This document shows, in pieces, positions 7,415-15,286 of a stretch of 35,154 nucleotides of DNA. How positions within the stretch are numbered: position 1 is the first letter of the stretch; each line of letters opens with the position of its first letter. The stretch comes from Bacteriovoracaceae bacterium (GTDB lineage: Bacteria; Bdellovibrionota; Bacteriovoracia; Bacteriovoracales; Bacteriovoracaceae): assembly GCA_023151145.1 (NCBI GenBank), contig JAKLJM010000001.1:1-35154 (forward strand), given 5' to 3'. Below the pieces are notes generated by a model. The model was not told the origin of the DNA, searched no databases, and was given only the letters and a program-made list of their open reading frames with translations. A program made the position numbers and the translations under genes.

Positions 7415-7518
7415 AGTATTAAATTAATTTTCCAAATTTTGAAAGGTGATTAAAGGAGTAATCCTGGGGAGGCTCTATACAATTGTCCCTTGTTTAGTTA
7501 ACCGAAGTACAGATCATC

Positions 7519-7548
7519 ATTATATAGGAAATTGGCCTAAAAGTCTAA
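7519..7548 (-). promoter_or_regulatory. Candidate promoter for the CNNM operon
   Basis: On the minus strand a perfect TATAAT (7519-7524), an 18-base spacer and a poor -35, TTAGAC (7543-7548). It lies in the 170-base gap and would give a leader of about 100 bases. The rest of the gap shows no gene. Confidence 0.45.
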
Positions 7549-7584
7549 CGTCTACGTCATTTCAATAAGTTACTTTAGGTTCTC

Positions 7585-8037
7585 TTAATGATCTAGTGGC
7601 TTCCCACCGAAATCATGATCAGAATAGACGATACGGTCATTCATTTCATGATTAAAACCGTGAATCTCTTTAATATTGGTAACTTTTCTAAAGATTGTTT
7701 GGCACTTATAGCAAACAGCAATTAAACCCAATTTTTTAAAGAGAATGAGGTCGAATAAATAAAGCACAATAAAACTTATTCCATAAGTCCAAATCGATAA
7801 AATAGCCGCAATCACAAAAAGCATCACGCCAAGTTTACGATTAAAATCTTTTTGACTGTAAAAATCTTTTCTTCCACAGCACGGACAATCTTTTAAAATG
7901 CCTTGTAAATGTTCATCATTAAACTGAACATCCATTTGATGCTGGCATACTGAACACTCTACTTTCGTCGCATCTTTGGTTGGAACAACATCAATTGCTG
8001 AGCCACAATTTTTACAAGTCAAAGTTACTGTCATCAT
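7585..8037 (-). CDS. Membrane protein with zinc ribbons, one split by a TM hairpin
   Basis: No named family recognised. A complete N-terminal zinc ribbon has C8-x2-C11 and C28-x2-C31. A second pair of knuckles, C51-x2-C54 (CPCCG) and C109-x2-C112 (CYKC), is separated by a hydrophobic hairpin (about residues 68-101, two membrane passes or one re-entrant pass). If the second four cysteines bind one metal, the membrane hairpin is inserted inside a zinc finger. The histidine-rich tail (HGFNHEMNDR, SDHDFGG) is cytoplasmic by prediction. The ATG at 8037 overlaps the upstream stop as ATGA, so it is translationally coupled to the 8034-8825 gene. A second ATG directly follows. Confidence 0.7.
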   Translation of the reverse strand: MMTVTLTCKNCGSAIDVVPTKDATKVECSVCQHQMDVQFNDEHLQGILKDCPCCGRKDFYSQKDFNRKLGVMLFVIAAILSIWTYGISFIVLYLFDLILFKKLGLIAVCYKCQTIFRKVTNIKEIHGFNHEMNDRIVYSDHDFGGKPLDH

Positions 8038-8825
8038 AAATAAAGTCCGTAATTAAAAAAGAGAAAACTAGAAATCAGTTCACCAATAAAAACAAAAAAC
8101 GTCATGGCATATAAAACACCAGTAGAACTTTGAATTGAGCGCATATTTACTAGACGCCAATTAAAATAACTCATTCCTGCAATCACTAAATAACCAAATG
8201 AGACACGCATTGTGAGCATAACCCAATTAAAAACATAACCAGAACCAAGAGTGGTTCCTTCTGCAAAAAAATCGTAATTTTTATAAAGAGCATATGATGA
8301 CCAAACAATCTTAGCAGCTAAAATTACCCATGTGATAAGCGCTGCTTTCACTAAGGGTTTTTCACTTAGTTTAGGAACTACTAAATACCAATGACCAAGT
8401 GTCATGGCGTAAGTAATAACCCCACACAAAAATGCCGAGCTTAAAAGAAATAAAAATGGCACTAATTGTAAGTGAGCAAAGTCTAAATAGATCAATGAAC
8501 CTAGTACTACATTTATGCCTAAATAAGTCCCCCACATAAAAAGAGATTTTTGATCTTTATGAAAAAGTGTCGTGAGTAAAAAGAGAATGGCACTTATCGC
8601 TGCCAAATAAACATTCGGTGATTGCAACGAATGTCCGTGACCGACAAAGGCAATAATAAGATGGATGACTAAGGCACCGATAGAAAGATTTGAAATAAGT
8701 TTCATAAACCCATTTCCCGTTAACTTTGAACTCGCCAGAATAGAAAAAAGATTAAAGCATAAAGCTAATGATATAAGAAAAAACTGTGCAATGGTTTTAA
8801 CATCTCCGGTAGTGCCGTGATCCAT
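8034..8825 (-). CDS. Polytopic membrane protein, 7-8 TM, function unknown
   Basis: A 263-residue protein that is almost entirely hydrophobic, with seven or eight predicted helices. Conserved-looking features are the N-terminal MDHG, a histidine cluster in helix 2-3 (VGHGHS), and LGHWYLVVPKLSEKPL in the middle. Similar 'GHWYLV.P.L' membrane proteins occur unannotated in other bacteria, as far as I recall. Several membrane histidines could bind haem or metal, but there is no diagnostic pair. GAGGT lies just before the ATG. It sits between a Nudix hydrolase (8 bases away) and the zinc-ribbon membrane protein (4-base overlap), so the three are co-expressed and the two membrane proteins may form a complex (inference). 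Confidence 0.75.
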   Translation of the reverse strand: MDHGTTGDVKTIAQFFLISLALCFNLFSILASSKLTGNGFMKLISNLSIGALVIHLIIAFVGHGHSLQSPNVYLAAISAILFLLTTLFHKDQKSLFMWGTYLGINVVLGSLIYLDFAHLQLVPFLFLLSSAFLCGVITYAMTLGHWYLVVPKLSEKPLVKAALITWVILAAKIVWSSYALYKNYDFFAEGTTLGSGYVFNWVMLTMRVSFGYLVIAGMSYFNWRLVNMRSIQSSTGVLYAMTFFVFIGELISSFLFFNYGLYL

Positions 8826-8833
8826 TTATTACC

Positions 8834-9286
8834 TCAAAATCTAAATGTCCCTTTATCAATTTCGGCTTTCATATATACGGCCATTTCATCAATAAAAACA
8901 TGATTTATTTCGGGGATAATACCTTTGAGTGGTGCTGACTTTGACACATAATTCAATTTAAACCATCCAGTTTCAGCTAAATGTGGAGAATCTAATTGGG
9001 CGTAGTGAACGTATAAACAAATATTTTTCGTTTCCGAGCTATAGATTTGCATTTTGAATAACTTAATAACGGTTTCAGTTGGAATTTCTAACCCGACTTC
9101 TTCATGGACTTCGCGAATGACTGCCACCAAGGGGGTCTCACCTGTTTCAATTTTTCCACCAGGAAATTCCATTTTCCCAAATAAGGGACCTTCTTCCATT
9201 CGTTTCTGTGTCCAAATTTCAAAGCCTTCTTCATTGATTTTGCGTAAAAAAACCATGATCGAAACTAAGATATTTTTCTTTTCCAT
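8834..9286 (-). CDS. Nudix hydrolase (MutT-like)
   Basis: A 150-residue Nudix pyrophosphohydrolase. The full Nudix box GX5EX7REUXEEXGU is present (GGKIETGETPLVAVIREVHEEVGL region), preceded by FGKMEFPGG, as in 8-oxo-dGTP diphosphatases of the MutT type. The substrate is likely an oxidised nucleotide but is not fixed by sequence. AAGGAC precedes the ATG at 9286. First gene of a three-gene minus-strand operon with two membrane proteins, and divergent from dus across 72 bases. Confidence 0.9.
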   Translation of the reverse strand: MEKKNILVSIMVFLRKINEEGFEIWTQKRMEEGPLFGKMEFPGGKIETGETPLVAVIREVHEEVGLEIPTETVIKLFKMQIYSSETKNICLYVHYAQLDSPHLAETGWFKLNYVSKSAPLKGIIPEINHVFIDEMAVYMKAEIDKGTFRF

Positions 9287-9311
9287 ATTAAAAGTCCTTG
9301 ATAGAAAAGCA

Positions 9312-9340
9312 ATTATGATGCTACGAAGCTCTAAGGTAAA
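9312..9340 (-). promoter_or_regulatory. Candidate promoter for the Nudix operon
   Basis: Minus-strand TTTACC (9335-9340), 17-base spacer, CATAAT (9312-9317). The start would lie near 9305, leaving a leader of about 20 bases with AAGGAC. It overlaps the short ORF that precedes dus on the other strand. Confidence 0.45.
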
Positions 9341-9362
9341 GACTCAAAAAGTTAAAAAATGA
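9315..9362 (+). other. 15-residue basic leader ORF ending on the dus start codon
   Basis: ATG at 9315 opens MMLRSSKVKTQKVKK; its TGA (9360-9362) overlaps the dus ATG as ATGA. The dus gene has no Shine-Dalgarno close to its ATG and an in-frame TAA two codons upstream, so the start is fixed and coupling by this leader is a real possibility. The leader itself also has only a weak ribosome site. Confidence 0.3.
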
Positions 9363-10351
9363 AAACATTCTCTCGTTATAAAAAAGGTTCACTTTTATTT
9401 GCTCCCTTAGAAGGAGTAACGGACGAGCCATATCGCAAAGCCATTCAAGAAATTTTTCCGGAGTGGGATTATTATTCATGTGATTTCTATCGAATTCCTA
9501 CCGTTGGAAAAATAAGTCCCAAAATGTTTATTGAACACTTTGGGGAAAAACAATTTCATGATCCAAAAGTCATGGATAAAACGGCCTTTCAAATCCTAAC
9601 TAGTGCCAGAGCTCAAAACCAAAGAGCGGCAGAAATTCTTGCTGAATTACATATACCCCACTTAGATTTAAATTTGGGCTGTCCTTCACACACCGTAAAC
9701 TCTAATGGTGGAGGAGCATATTTATTATCTAATCACCGTGAAATGATTCAAGTTGTTTCAACTTTTAGAAAAAATTTTCCACGCGCTTTCACGGTTAAGA
9801 TAAGGGTTGGCTATCGCGACGATGCTAGCTTTGAAGAAACGCTAAAAATTCTTGAAGGTGAAGGTGTAGAAGCCATTACTATCCACGGACGAACTCGTGA
9901 TCAGCTTTACAAGGGGCGCGCAAACTGGGAATACATAAAACGAGCCAATGAAATCGTAAAAATTCCAATTATTGGAAATGGTGATGTTTGGACTGCTGAA
10001 GATATTGAACAAATTTTTTCAGAGACCGATTGTTATGCCATCATGTTTGGTCGTCCCGCGATGAAGACACCTTGGTTGGCAAAAATTTACAAAGATTACC
10101 TAAAAGACGGCACCAGTATCGATGAAACTTTTCTTCTTTATGAAAGAAAGGGATATCTTCAATTATATTTTGAAACATTAGAGAAAGAATTTCGCACTAT
10201 TGGATTTCACGATGATTTATTACTAAAGAAATTCAAATCATTTTCACTCAACCTCTTTGAAGACTATCAAGAGGGTGAGACCGTACGCTCTAAGTTTCTC
10301 CGCTCAATGAGTTTTGAGGAATTTAAAAACCATCTTTGGAATTTAAAATAG
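9359..10351 (+). CDS. dus: tRNA-dihydrouridine synthase (Dus)
   Basis: FMN-dependent reduction of uridine to dihydrouridine in the tRNA D-loop, using NADPH. A TIM-barrel enzyme of 330 residues, normal length. Visible motifs: LFAPLEGVTDEPYR at the first strand; the LNLGCPS motif with catalytic Cys108; FTVKIRVGYRD; the phosphate/FMN-binding ITIHGRTRDQLYKG; IIGNGDVW; and IMFGRP. The C-terminal helical tRNA-binding domain follows. Which Dus subfamily (A, B or C) it belongs to is not decided here. Its 3' end overlaps the convergent small membrane protein gene by 29 bases. Confidence 0.93.
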   Translation: MKTFSRYKKGSLLFAPLEGVTDEPYRKAIQEIFPEWDYYSCDFYRIPTVGKISPKMFIEHFGEKQFHDPKVMDKTAFQILTSARAQNQRAAEILAELHIPHLDLNLGCPSHTVNSNGGGAYLLSNHREMIQVVSTFRKNFPRAFTVKIRVGYRDDASFEETLKILEGEGVEAITIHGRTRDQLYKGRANWEYIKRANEIVKIPIIGNGDVWTAEDIEQIFSETDCYAIMFGRPAMKTPWLAKIYKDYLKDGTSIDETFLLYERKGYLQLYFETLEKEFRTIGFHDDLLLKKFKSFSLNLFEDYQEGETVRSKFLRSMSFEEFKNHLWNLK

Positions 10352-10763
10352 CGATTTTAGTGCTTGCATAGTTGATGAATTCAAAAAGAATTGAACCTAA
10401 AACCACTACGAATAACTCTCCTCTCCCTCCAAAAAAAATCAGAATTGCACAAAAGAAAAATGGAGAAAGTGCTCTTAAAATTGGTGCTTTAATATTCACA
10501 ATTTTTTGTGGAAATTTGTGTTGAATCGAGACAAAAGCAATTTGTAGATAATGATTCATTTTAAAAACGAGTGAAATAAATGAAAATTTTCTATTCGACT
10601 TTAACATCATTTCACGTGCTCCAGGAGTGAGCAAAGTAAAATGCCAAACATAAGCCATGATGAAAAAAATTTGATTTTCAAAAAGAAGTTCAAAAAGTTG
10701 AAATGAAATGAGAGTGAGAATGAGGATGGAAAAATGTAAGGAATAATAAAGCCATCTTTTCAT
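10323..10763 (-). CDS. Small integral membrane protein, unknown
   Basis: A 146-residue protein, not recognised. Hydrophobic helices are evident at about residues 8-28, 30-45 and 95-130, joined by a basic cytoplasmic loop (REMMLKSNRKFS). It begins three bases after the stop of the SDR gene and is the likely last gene of the ftsY-zapA-fau-rny-SDR operon. Its 3' end runs 29 bases into the end of dus on the opposite strand. The Shine-Dalgarno is weak, which fits translational coupling to the SDR gene. Confidence 0.65.
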   Translation of the reverse strand: MKRWLYYSLHFSILILTLISFQLFELLFENQIFFIMAYVWHFTLLTPGAREMMLKSNRKFSFISLVFKMNHYLQIAFVSIQHKFPQKIVNIKAPILRALSPFFFCAILIFFGGRGELFVVVLGSILFEFINYASTKIAILNSKDGF

Positions 10764-10766
10764 CTC

Positions 10767-11474
10767 TTACATCTCTAATTTGGGAGCTCTCGCTTTTACG
10801 TTTTTAACTACTAATCTGGGGAATTCGATATTTTCAGGTGAATTAATCACCATCATAATCACTTGATTAACATCTTCAATGGAAAGCATCTCATCACGAG
10901 GGACTTCTAATTCCACCTGATCCCAAAGCGTAGAATTCACTGGATCAATGATGAGACTTGAAAAACGATAATTCAAATGTCCCCATTCTTCTCGTAGAGA
11001 TTCAAATAAATGCAACATTCCGCTCTGTGAAGCTCCGTAAGTTCCTAAATTGGACAAACTTCCCACGCTGGCAGGATTAGTAATCACAACCAAGTGACTA
11101 ATATCTTCAATAAGATAATTAAAGACGTGTTTAAAAAGGTGAAATGATCCAATAACATTGGTTTCAAGCAAATCTTTACATTCCCGACTTGAAGTATCTA
11201 ATACGGAAGACATTTGAAAAAGACCAGCAAGATGAACGACGAGTTGTAACTCTGCAGTTTTTTCTGAAACGATTTGAAAAAGTTCTTCTACCGCTTCTTC
11301 ATCTCTTAAATCACATAGAATATCGGTATAGGCTTCATGATCAATCATTAAGCCATTTAAACTAACACCAAAAACAAACCAACCGTCATTTAAAAGATTT
11401 TGAATAAGCTCTTGACCGATGCCAGAAGTGGCACCGGTGATAAGAGCATATTTTTCAACTAAATGTGTATTCAT
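10767..11474 (-). CDS. SDR-family protein lacking the catalytic lysine
   Basis: Short-chain dehydrogenase/reductase fold, about 235 residues. The cofactor motif TGATSGIG (residues 13-20) is intact, NAG is replaced by LAG (HLAG), N106 (ETNVIG) is present, and the active-site Tyr146 is present. The YxxxK lysine is Gln150 (TYGASQSG). The catalytic-serine loop is also about three residues shorter than usual. It may be catalytically altered or a NAD(P)-binding regulatory protein. The track starts at TTG 11477; I prefer the following ATG at 11474. It directly follows rny, with the rny stop at 11478-11480, so it is in the same operon. Confidence 0.82.
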   Translation of the reverse strand: MNTHLVEKYALITGATSGIGQELIQNLLNDGWFVFGVSLNGLMIDHEAYTDILCDLRDEEAVEELFQIVSEKTAELQLVVHLAGLFQMSSVLDTSSRECKDLLETNVIGSFHLFKHVFNYLIEDISHLVVITNPASVGSLSNLGTYGASQSGMLHLFESLREEWGHLNYRFSSLIIDPVNSTLWDQVELEVPRDEMLSIEDVNQVIMMVINSPENIEFPRLVVKNVKARAPKLEM

Positions 11475-11477
11475 CAA

Positions 11478-13037
11478 TTACTTTGCAATACCAATTGCTT
11501 TTGTTTCACGAACAACTGTTACTTTAATTGTTCCAGGGTATGACATTTCTTCTTCGATCTTCTTCGCGATATCGCGAGAAAGCATAACTGTTTGTTCATC
11601 ATCAACTTGGTTGTTTTCAACAAACACACGCACTTCTCTACCACCAGAGATGGCATAAGATTTAGAAACACCTTCAAATGAATTAACGATTTGTTCTATA
11701 TCAGTTAAGCGCGATACGTAAGATTCCATCATGGCTTTTCTGGCCCCTGGACGAGCACCTGATAAAGCATCAGAAGCTGCAACTAAGTGAGCAAGAACTG
11801 ACTCTGGTTTTTCATCATCATGGTGAGCGCGGATCGCATGAACGATATCTGGTGATTCACCATATTTTTTCGCGTAGTCTGCACCAATAACTGCGTGTGA
11901 CCCTTCTGCAGAGGCATCGATAACTTTACCGATATCGTGTAGTAGAGCGGCACGGCGAGCTTGCTTCACGTTCATTCCTAATTCAGCGGCCATCGCCCCA
12001 CAAATGAAAGCAGCTTCAATCGCATGCTGATATTGGTTTTGAGTATAAGAAGTTCTCCAGTTCAGAGCTCCGATAAGTTTTAGGATTTCTGGGTGGATAC
12101 CATGAACACCAATTTCTAATTGAGCTTTTTCACCAAGATCTCTTAATTGTTTTTCTAATTCAGTTTTTGATTTGTCATGGAATTCTTCAATTTTTGCTGG
12201 ATGGATACGTCCATCAGCAATTAATTTTTGAATAACCATACGAGCGATTTCTTTTCTTACAACGTTAAAAGATGAGATAACGACAACTTCTGGAGTATCA
12301 TCGATAATTAAATCCACACCACAAATTTGCTCGAATGCACGGATGTTACGACCTTCACGACCAATTAAACGACCTTTAACGTCATCACTTGGTAACTCTA
12401 CCGTACCAATTGTCTTTTCACCTACGTATTCACCAGCAAATCTTTGAATAGCGATTCCTACGATACGTTTTGCTTTTGCTTCTGCTTCTTCGCGAGTCTC
12501 TTCTTCAATTCTTCTTAATTCTTTAGCAAAATCTACGCGAGCAGCTTCTTCCATGGCTTTTAGAAGTTCGTTTTTCGCTTCTTCTTTGGTCATTTGTGCT
12601 ACTTGGCCTAATCGATCATTGAATTCGTTTTGTTTATTTTTAAGTTTAACGATCTCATCTTCGTGTAATTTTTTAGAAACTTCGAATTCAATTTCTTTTT
12701 CTTTAAGAACTTTTACTTCTTTTTCATGGTCTTCAATTTTTCTATCTAACGTTGCTTCTTTTTTTGCAACTTCGCGTTCTTGATTTTTTATTTCGTTTTG
12801 TTTCTTTTCTACTTCACGATCAAATTTATCTTTTTCTTCTTTCGCGATTTCTTTTGCTTCTTTTCTAGCCTTGTACTTAATATCGTTAGCGTCGGCCTTA
12901 GCTTTTTCGATAATGTCTGAAGCTTTTCCTTCTTTGTCTTTTAGATCTTTTTGTACTTGAGCGTTTTTAATAAAGTAACCAACAGCTACTCCGATAATTA
13001 AAAACAACACGGATGCAAGAATAACAATTAAATTCAT
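11478..13037 (-). CDS. rny: Ribonuclease Y
   Basis: A membrane-anchored endoribonuclease that starts mRNA decay; 519 residues, the family length. An N-terminal helix (VILASVLFLIIGVAVGYFI) anchors it, followed by a long charged coiled coil (about 30-205), a KH domain (about 208-275, with KGRLIGREGRNIRAFE), and an HD phosphohydrolase domain (LLHDIGKVIDA, then AIRAHHDDE). ATG at 13037 follows AAAGGTG. It lies between fau (27 bases upstream) and the SDR gene (adjacent). The zapA-fau-rny order recurs in several deltaproteobacterial-type genomes, which supports the identification. Confidence 0.97.
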   Translation of the reverse strand: MNLIVILASVLFLIIGVAVGYFIKNAQVQKDLKDKEGKASDIIEKAKADANDIKYKARKEAKEIAKEEKDKFDREVEKKQNEIKNQEREVAKKEATLDRKIEDHEKEVKVLKEKEIEFEVSKKLHEDEIVKLKNKQNEFNDRLGQVAQMTKEEAKNELLKAMEEAARVDFAKELRRIEEETREEAEAKAKRIVGIAIQRFAGEYVGEKTIGTVELPSDDVKGRLIGREGRNIRAFEQICGVDLIIDDTPEVVVISSFNVVRKEIARMVIQKLIADGRIHPAKIEEFHDKSKTELEKQLRDLGEKAQLEIGVHGIHPEILKLIGALNWRTSYTQNQYQHAIEAAFICGAMAAELGMNVKQARRAALLHDIGKVIDASAEGSHAVIGADYAKKYGESPDIVHAIRAHHDDEKPESVLAHLVAASDALSGARPGARKAMMESYVSRLTDIEQIVNSFEGVSKSYAISGGREVRVFVENNQVDDEQTVMLSRDIAKKIEEEMSYPGTIKVTVVRETKAIGIAK

Positions 13038-13064
13038 GTGAACACCTTTTCAATATTTTGAAAC

Positions 13065-13682
13065 TTACTTATTAATTCTTCTAACTAACTGATCCGTAAC
13101 CACTACATCGAGATTGATGTCGTGTTCGTCTCTAGGAATAAAAGAACAAATCTGGGTTTCAAATGTTAGACCTATTTTTAAGCTAGATTTTCCGAAAAGA
13201 TAGCGGTCGTAATATCCTTTCCCTCTTCCTAACCTAATCCCCTCTGCGGTAAATCCTAACCCTGGAATGATGAGGCAGTCGGGGATACACTCATCTTGAT
13301 CAGAGACAGGCACTAGCATCTTTTTTTGAAAAACTTCAATTTCTTTAAGTTCCTCAATCGCGCATGATGCAGTCTTATAAAATTTCATGCCTGATTTTTC
13401 GTCCGCACTAAAATATGGAAAACAAACAATCATCCCTTTTTTAATTTCTTGGTTGATCCAATTGACCAATTCCGGCGATAAGTTCCATTGTACTTCATCG
13501 CTCATTGGGGCATAGAGACCAAGAGTGCGAACCGGATGATTGTGAGACCTTAAGAAATCTGTGAGTTGGTGAGCAGCTTTCTGACTTCGATCACGAATCT
13601 CATCGGCGCTGAGATTGGCCAAGGAGCGTTTGAGCTCTTTGCGCAAATCTTTTTTATCCGGTAGAGAACCACTATGATTCAA
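13065..13682 (-). CDS. fau: 5-formyltetrahydrofolate cyclo-ligase
   Basis: Converts 5-formyl-THF to 5,10-methenyl-THF using ATP (YgfA/MTHFS family); cytoplasmic, folate recycling. The family signature near the C-terminus is clear: GLGFTAEGIRLGRGKGYYDRYL. The N-terminal DKKDLRKELKRSLANLS matches the usual 'lRk.lr..r..ls' start. 205 residues, normal length. The start is TTG at 13682, supported by AGAGGTGA just upstream. The gap to zapA is 53 bases, too short for the 6S RNA that often sits here in proteobacteria. Confidence 0.92.
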   Translation of the reverse strand: MNHSGSLPDKKDLRKELKRSLANLSADEIRDRSQKAAHQLTDFLRSHNHPVRTLGLYAPMSDEVQWNLSPELVNWINQEIKKGMIVCFPYFSADEKSGMKFYKTASCAIEELKEIEVFQKKMLVPVSDQDECIPDCLIIPGLGFTAEGIRLGRGKGYYDRYLFGKSSLKIGLTFETQICSFIPRDEHDINLDVVVTDQLVRRINK

Positions 13683-13735
13683 AGTTCACCTCTTCCCATT
13701 AGAGATCTAAAGTAAACACAGTGAAGGTGAACAGT

Positions 13736-14044
13736 TTAATTTGAAGTAGGAATAACTTCTTCGATGAGTTGTAGAGCATCAGTTGCTGTTTGTTTTAAAT
13801 AAGCAACATGATCTTGATATTGTTTTTCTAAAGCAATTTTTTCTTGGGCAATTTTAAGTGCAGCGAGTATCACTGCTTGATTCAGATTAATGTTCTGATT
13901 TTTATTTAGGATCGCCTGGGCTTCAGATTGAACGAAATCTACAACTTCTCGAGGTGTTACACCTGGTAACATTTCATCACGCTTAAGTCTTAATCTAAGA
14001 CCTAATACCTCAAAATTTTCTTGTTCATCTCTCACATTTTCCAT
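13736..14044 (-). CDS. zapA: ZapA-like cell division protein
   Basis: A 102-residue ZapA/YgfE-type protein that crosslinks FtsZ filaments at midcell. An N-terminal small domain (FEVLGLRLRLKRDEMLPG, then a helix with REVVDFVQSEAQ) leads into a long helix (LNQAVILAALKIAQEKIALEKQY) that dimerises in the family. The length is typical. Sequence similarity in this family is weak; position between ftsY and fau-rny strengthens the call. The ATG at 14044 has only a poor Shine-Dalgarno. Confidence 0.82.
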   Translation of the reverse strand: MENVRDEQENFEVLGLRLRLKRDEMLPGVTPREVVDFVQSEAQAILNKNQNINLNQAVILAALKIAQEKIALEKQYQDHVAYLKQTATDALQLIEEVIPTSN

Positions 14045-14080
14045 TGTTAATAGATTAAACTAAAAGGGCAAGACGAACAA

Positions 14081-15178
14081 CTAAAAATCTAGAAGTGCCT
14101 TTAGGTAATCCTCTAGGACAAAGTGGTCCAAATCCTCTGCACTCTCGCCAACTCCAATATAAACAATAGGAACTTGAAGTGACTTAACGATTCCCACTGC
14201 AGAACCAGCCTTTGAAGACCCGTCGCATTTAGTGAAAATTAAGCCCGATAAGGTTAATGTTTTATGAAATTCATCAGCTTGACGTAAAGCATTTTGCCCA
14301 GTGATGGCGTCAATCACCAATAAAGTTTCATGAGGGGCCGTTGGATCGAGCTTCGTCAGAACAGACTTGGTTTTTTTAAGTTCATCCATCAGGTTTTCTT
14401 TCGTATGTAAGCGCCCCGCAGTATCCAGAATGCAATAGTCGGCTTTTTCATTTAGTGCGTGCTGTAAAGCATCATAAGCAACGCCAGTCGGGTTGGCCCC
14501 TTCCTTCGCGCGAATCATCGTTGCGCCTGCTCGGTCACACCACACTTGCAATTGATCAACGGCCGCTGCTCTGAAAGTATCACAAGCACCGACGACAACA
14601 TTGGCGCCATCCTGACGAAGTTTCGTAGCTAGTTTTCCAATTGTAGTCGTTTTTCCAGCGCCATTTACTCCAACGATCATGATGACTTTCGTTCCAACAT
14701 GAGTGGCTTTATTAAATTTCAACAACTCGGGTCGAACAGTATTTTGCACCGATAACATTTTAGAATTTAAAAATTGATAGAGAAATTCTTTAAATTTCTC
14801 CTCTGAGATTTCACCTTTTTTTACTTCTGCTTCTAATTCTGCAATAAGTTCTTGAGTCATCTGAGGGCCAAGATCTGCACTGTAGAGAAGTTCTTCTACT
14901 TGTTCAATTGTCTCAGCGTTAATACCTGCACGAAAAAGTCCTGCGACCTTTCCCCATATTTCATTTCTTGAGCGAGAAAGCCCTTTTTTCAAGCGCTCGG
15001 CAAATGTAAGTGTTGGAACTTTGCTCTCAACAATTTCAACTTTGTTTTCTGTAACTTCTTCAGGCGCATTTAATTTTTCTTGCTGTTCACTTTCAGGTGT
15101 TTTTCTTAGAAACCACAAAAGCACTGTTACAGTAAGTAACGAGACAACAATACTCAAAATCATGATATTTTCGCCCAC
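14081..15178 (-). CDS. ftsY: Signal recognition particle receptor FtsY
   Basis: The SRP receptor GTPase that delivers ribosomes making membrane proteins to the translocon. An N-terminal membrane helix (about residues 5-25) is followed by an acidic linker, the N domain (FAERLKKGLSRSRNEIWGK) and the G domain: G1 GVNGAGKTTT, DTFRAAAVDQL, G3 DTAGRLHT, G4 TKCDGSSKAG. The linker is short and the helix is a true anchor, as in deltaproteobacterial FtsY. The start is GTG at 15178; a GAGGAG site six bases upstream supports it, and an ATG lies five codons later. First gene of the probable six-gene operon. Confidence 0.96.
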   Translation of the reverse strand: MGENIMILSIVVSLLTVTVLLWFLRKTPESEQQEKLNAPEEVTENKVEIVESKVPTLTFAERLKKGLSRSRNEIWGKVAGLFRAGINAETIEQVEELLYSADLGPQMTQELIAELEAEVKKGEISEEKFKEFLYQFLNSKMLSVQNTVRPELLKFNKATHVGTKVIMIVGVNGAGKTTTIGKLATKLRQDGANVVVGACDTFRAAAVDQLQVWCDRAGATMIRAKEGANPTGVAYDALQHALNEKADYCILDTAGRLHTKENLMDELKKTKSVLTKLDPTAPHETLLVIDAITGQNALRQADEFHKTLTLSGLIFTKCDGSSKAGSAVGIVKSLQVPIVYIGVGESAEDLDHFVLEDYLKALLDF

Positions 15179-15224
15179 AAAAGACTCCTCAAAAGTTCAC
15201 CGTTTTCTATTTGAAATCCTAGAC

Positions 15225-15253
15225 TTTATAAGCTAAACAATGCCGAATATCCA
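15225..15253 (-). promoter_or_regulatory. Candidate promoter of the ftsY operon
   Basis: Minus-strand TGGATA (15248-15253), 17-base spacer, TATAAA (15225-15230). The start would be near 15218, giving a leader of about 40 bases that carries the GAGGAG site. Confidence 0.5.
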
Positions 15254-15286
15254 CAAGAGAATATTAATTTTTACCAGCGAAATCGT

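Noticed and set aside
9054-9362. 102-aa plus-strand ORF opposite the Nudix gene
   Set aside because: Most of it is antisense to a clear Nudix domain; only its last 15 codons were kept as a possible leader.
12553-12783. Plus-strand ORF inside rny, and similar ones inside smc
   Set aside because: Low-complexity Ser/Phe-rich translations that arise opposite Lys/Glu-rich coiled coils.
13683-13735. Possible 6S RNA between zapA and fau
   Set aside because: The gap is only 53 bases, far too short for a 6S RNA of about 180 bases.
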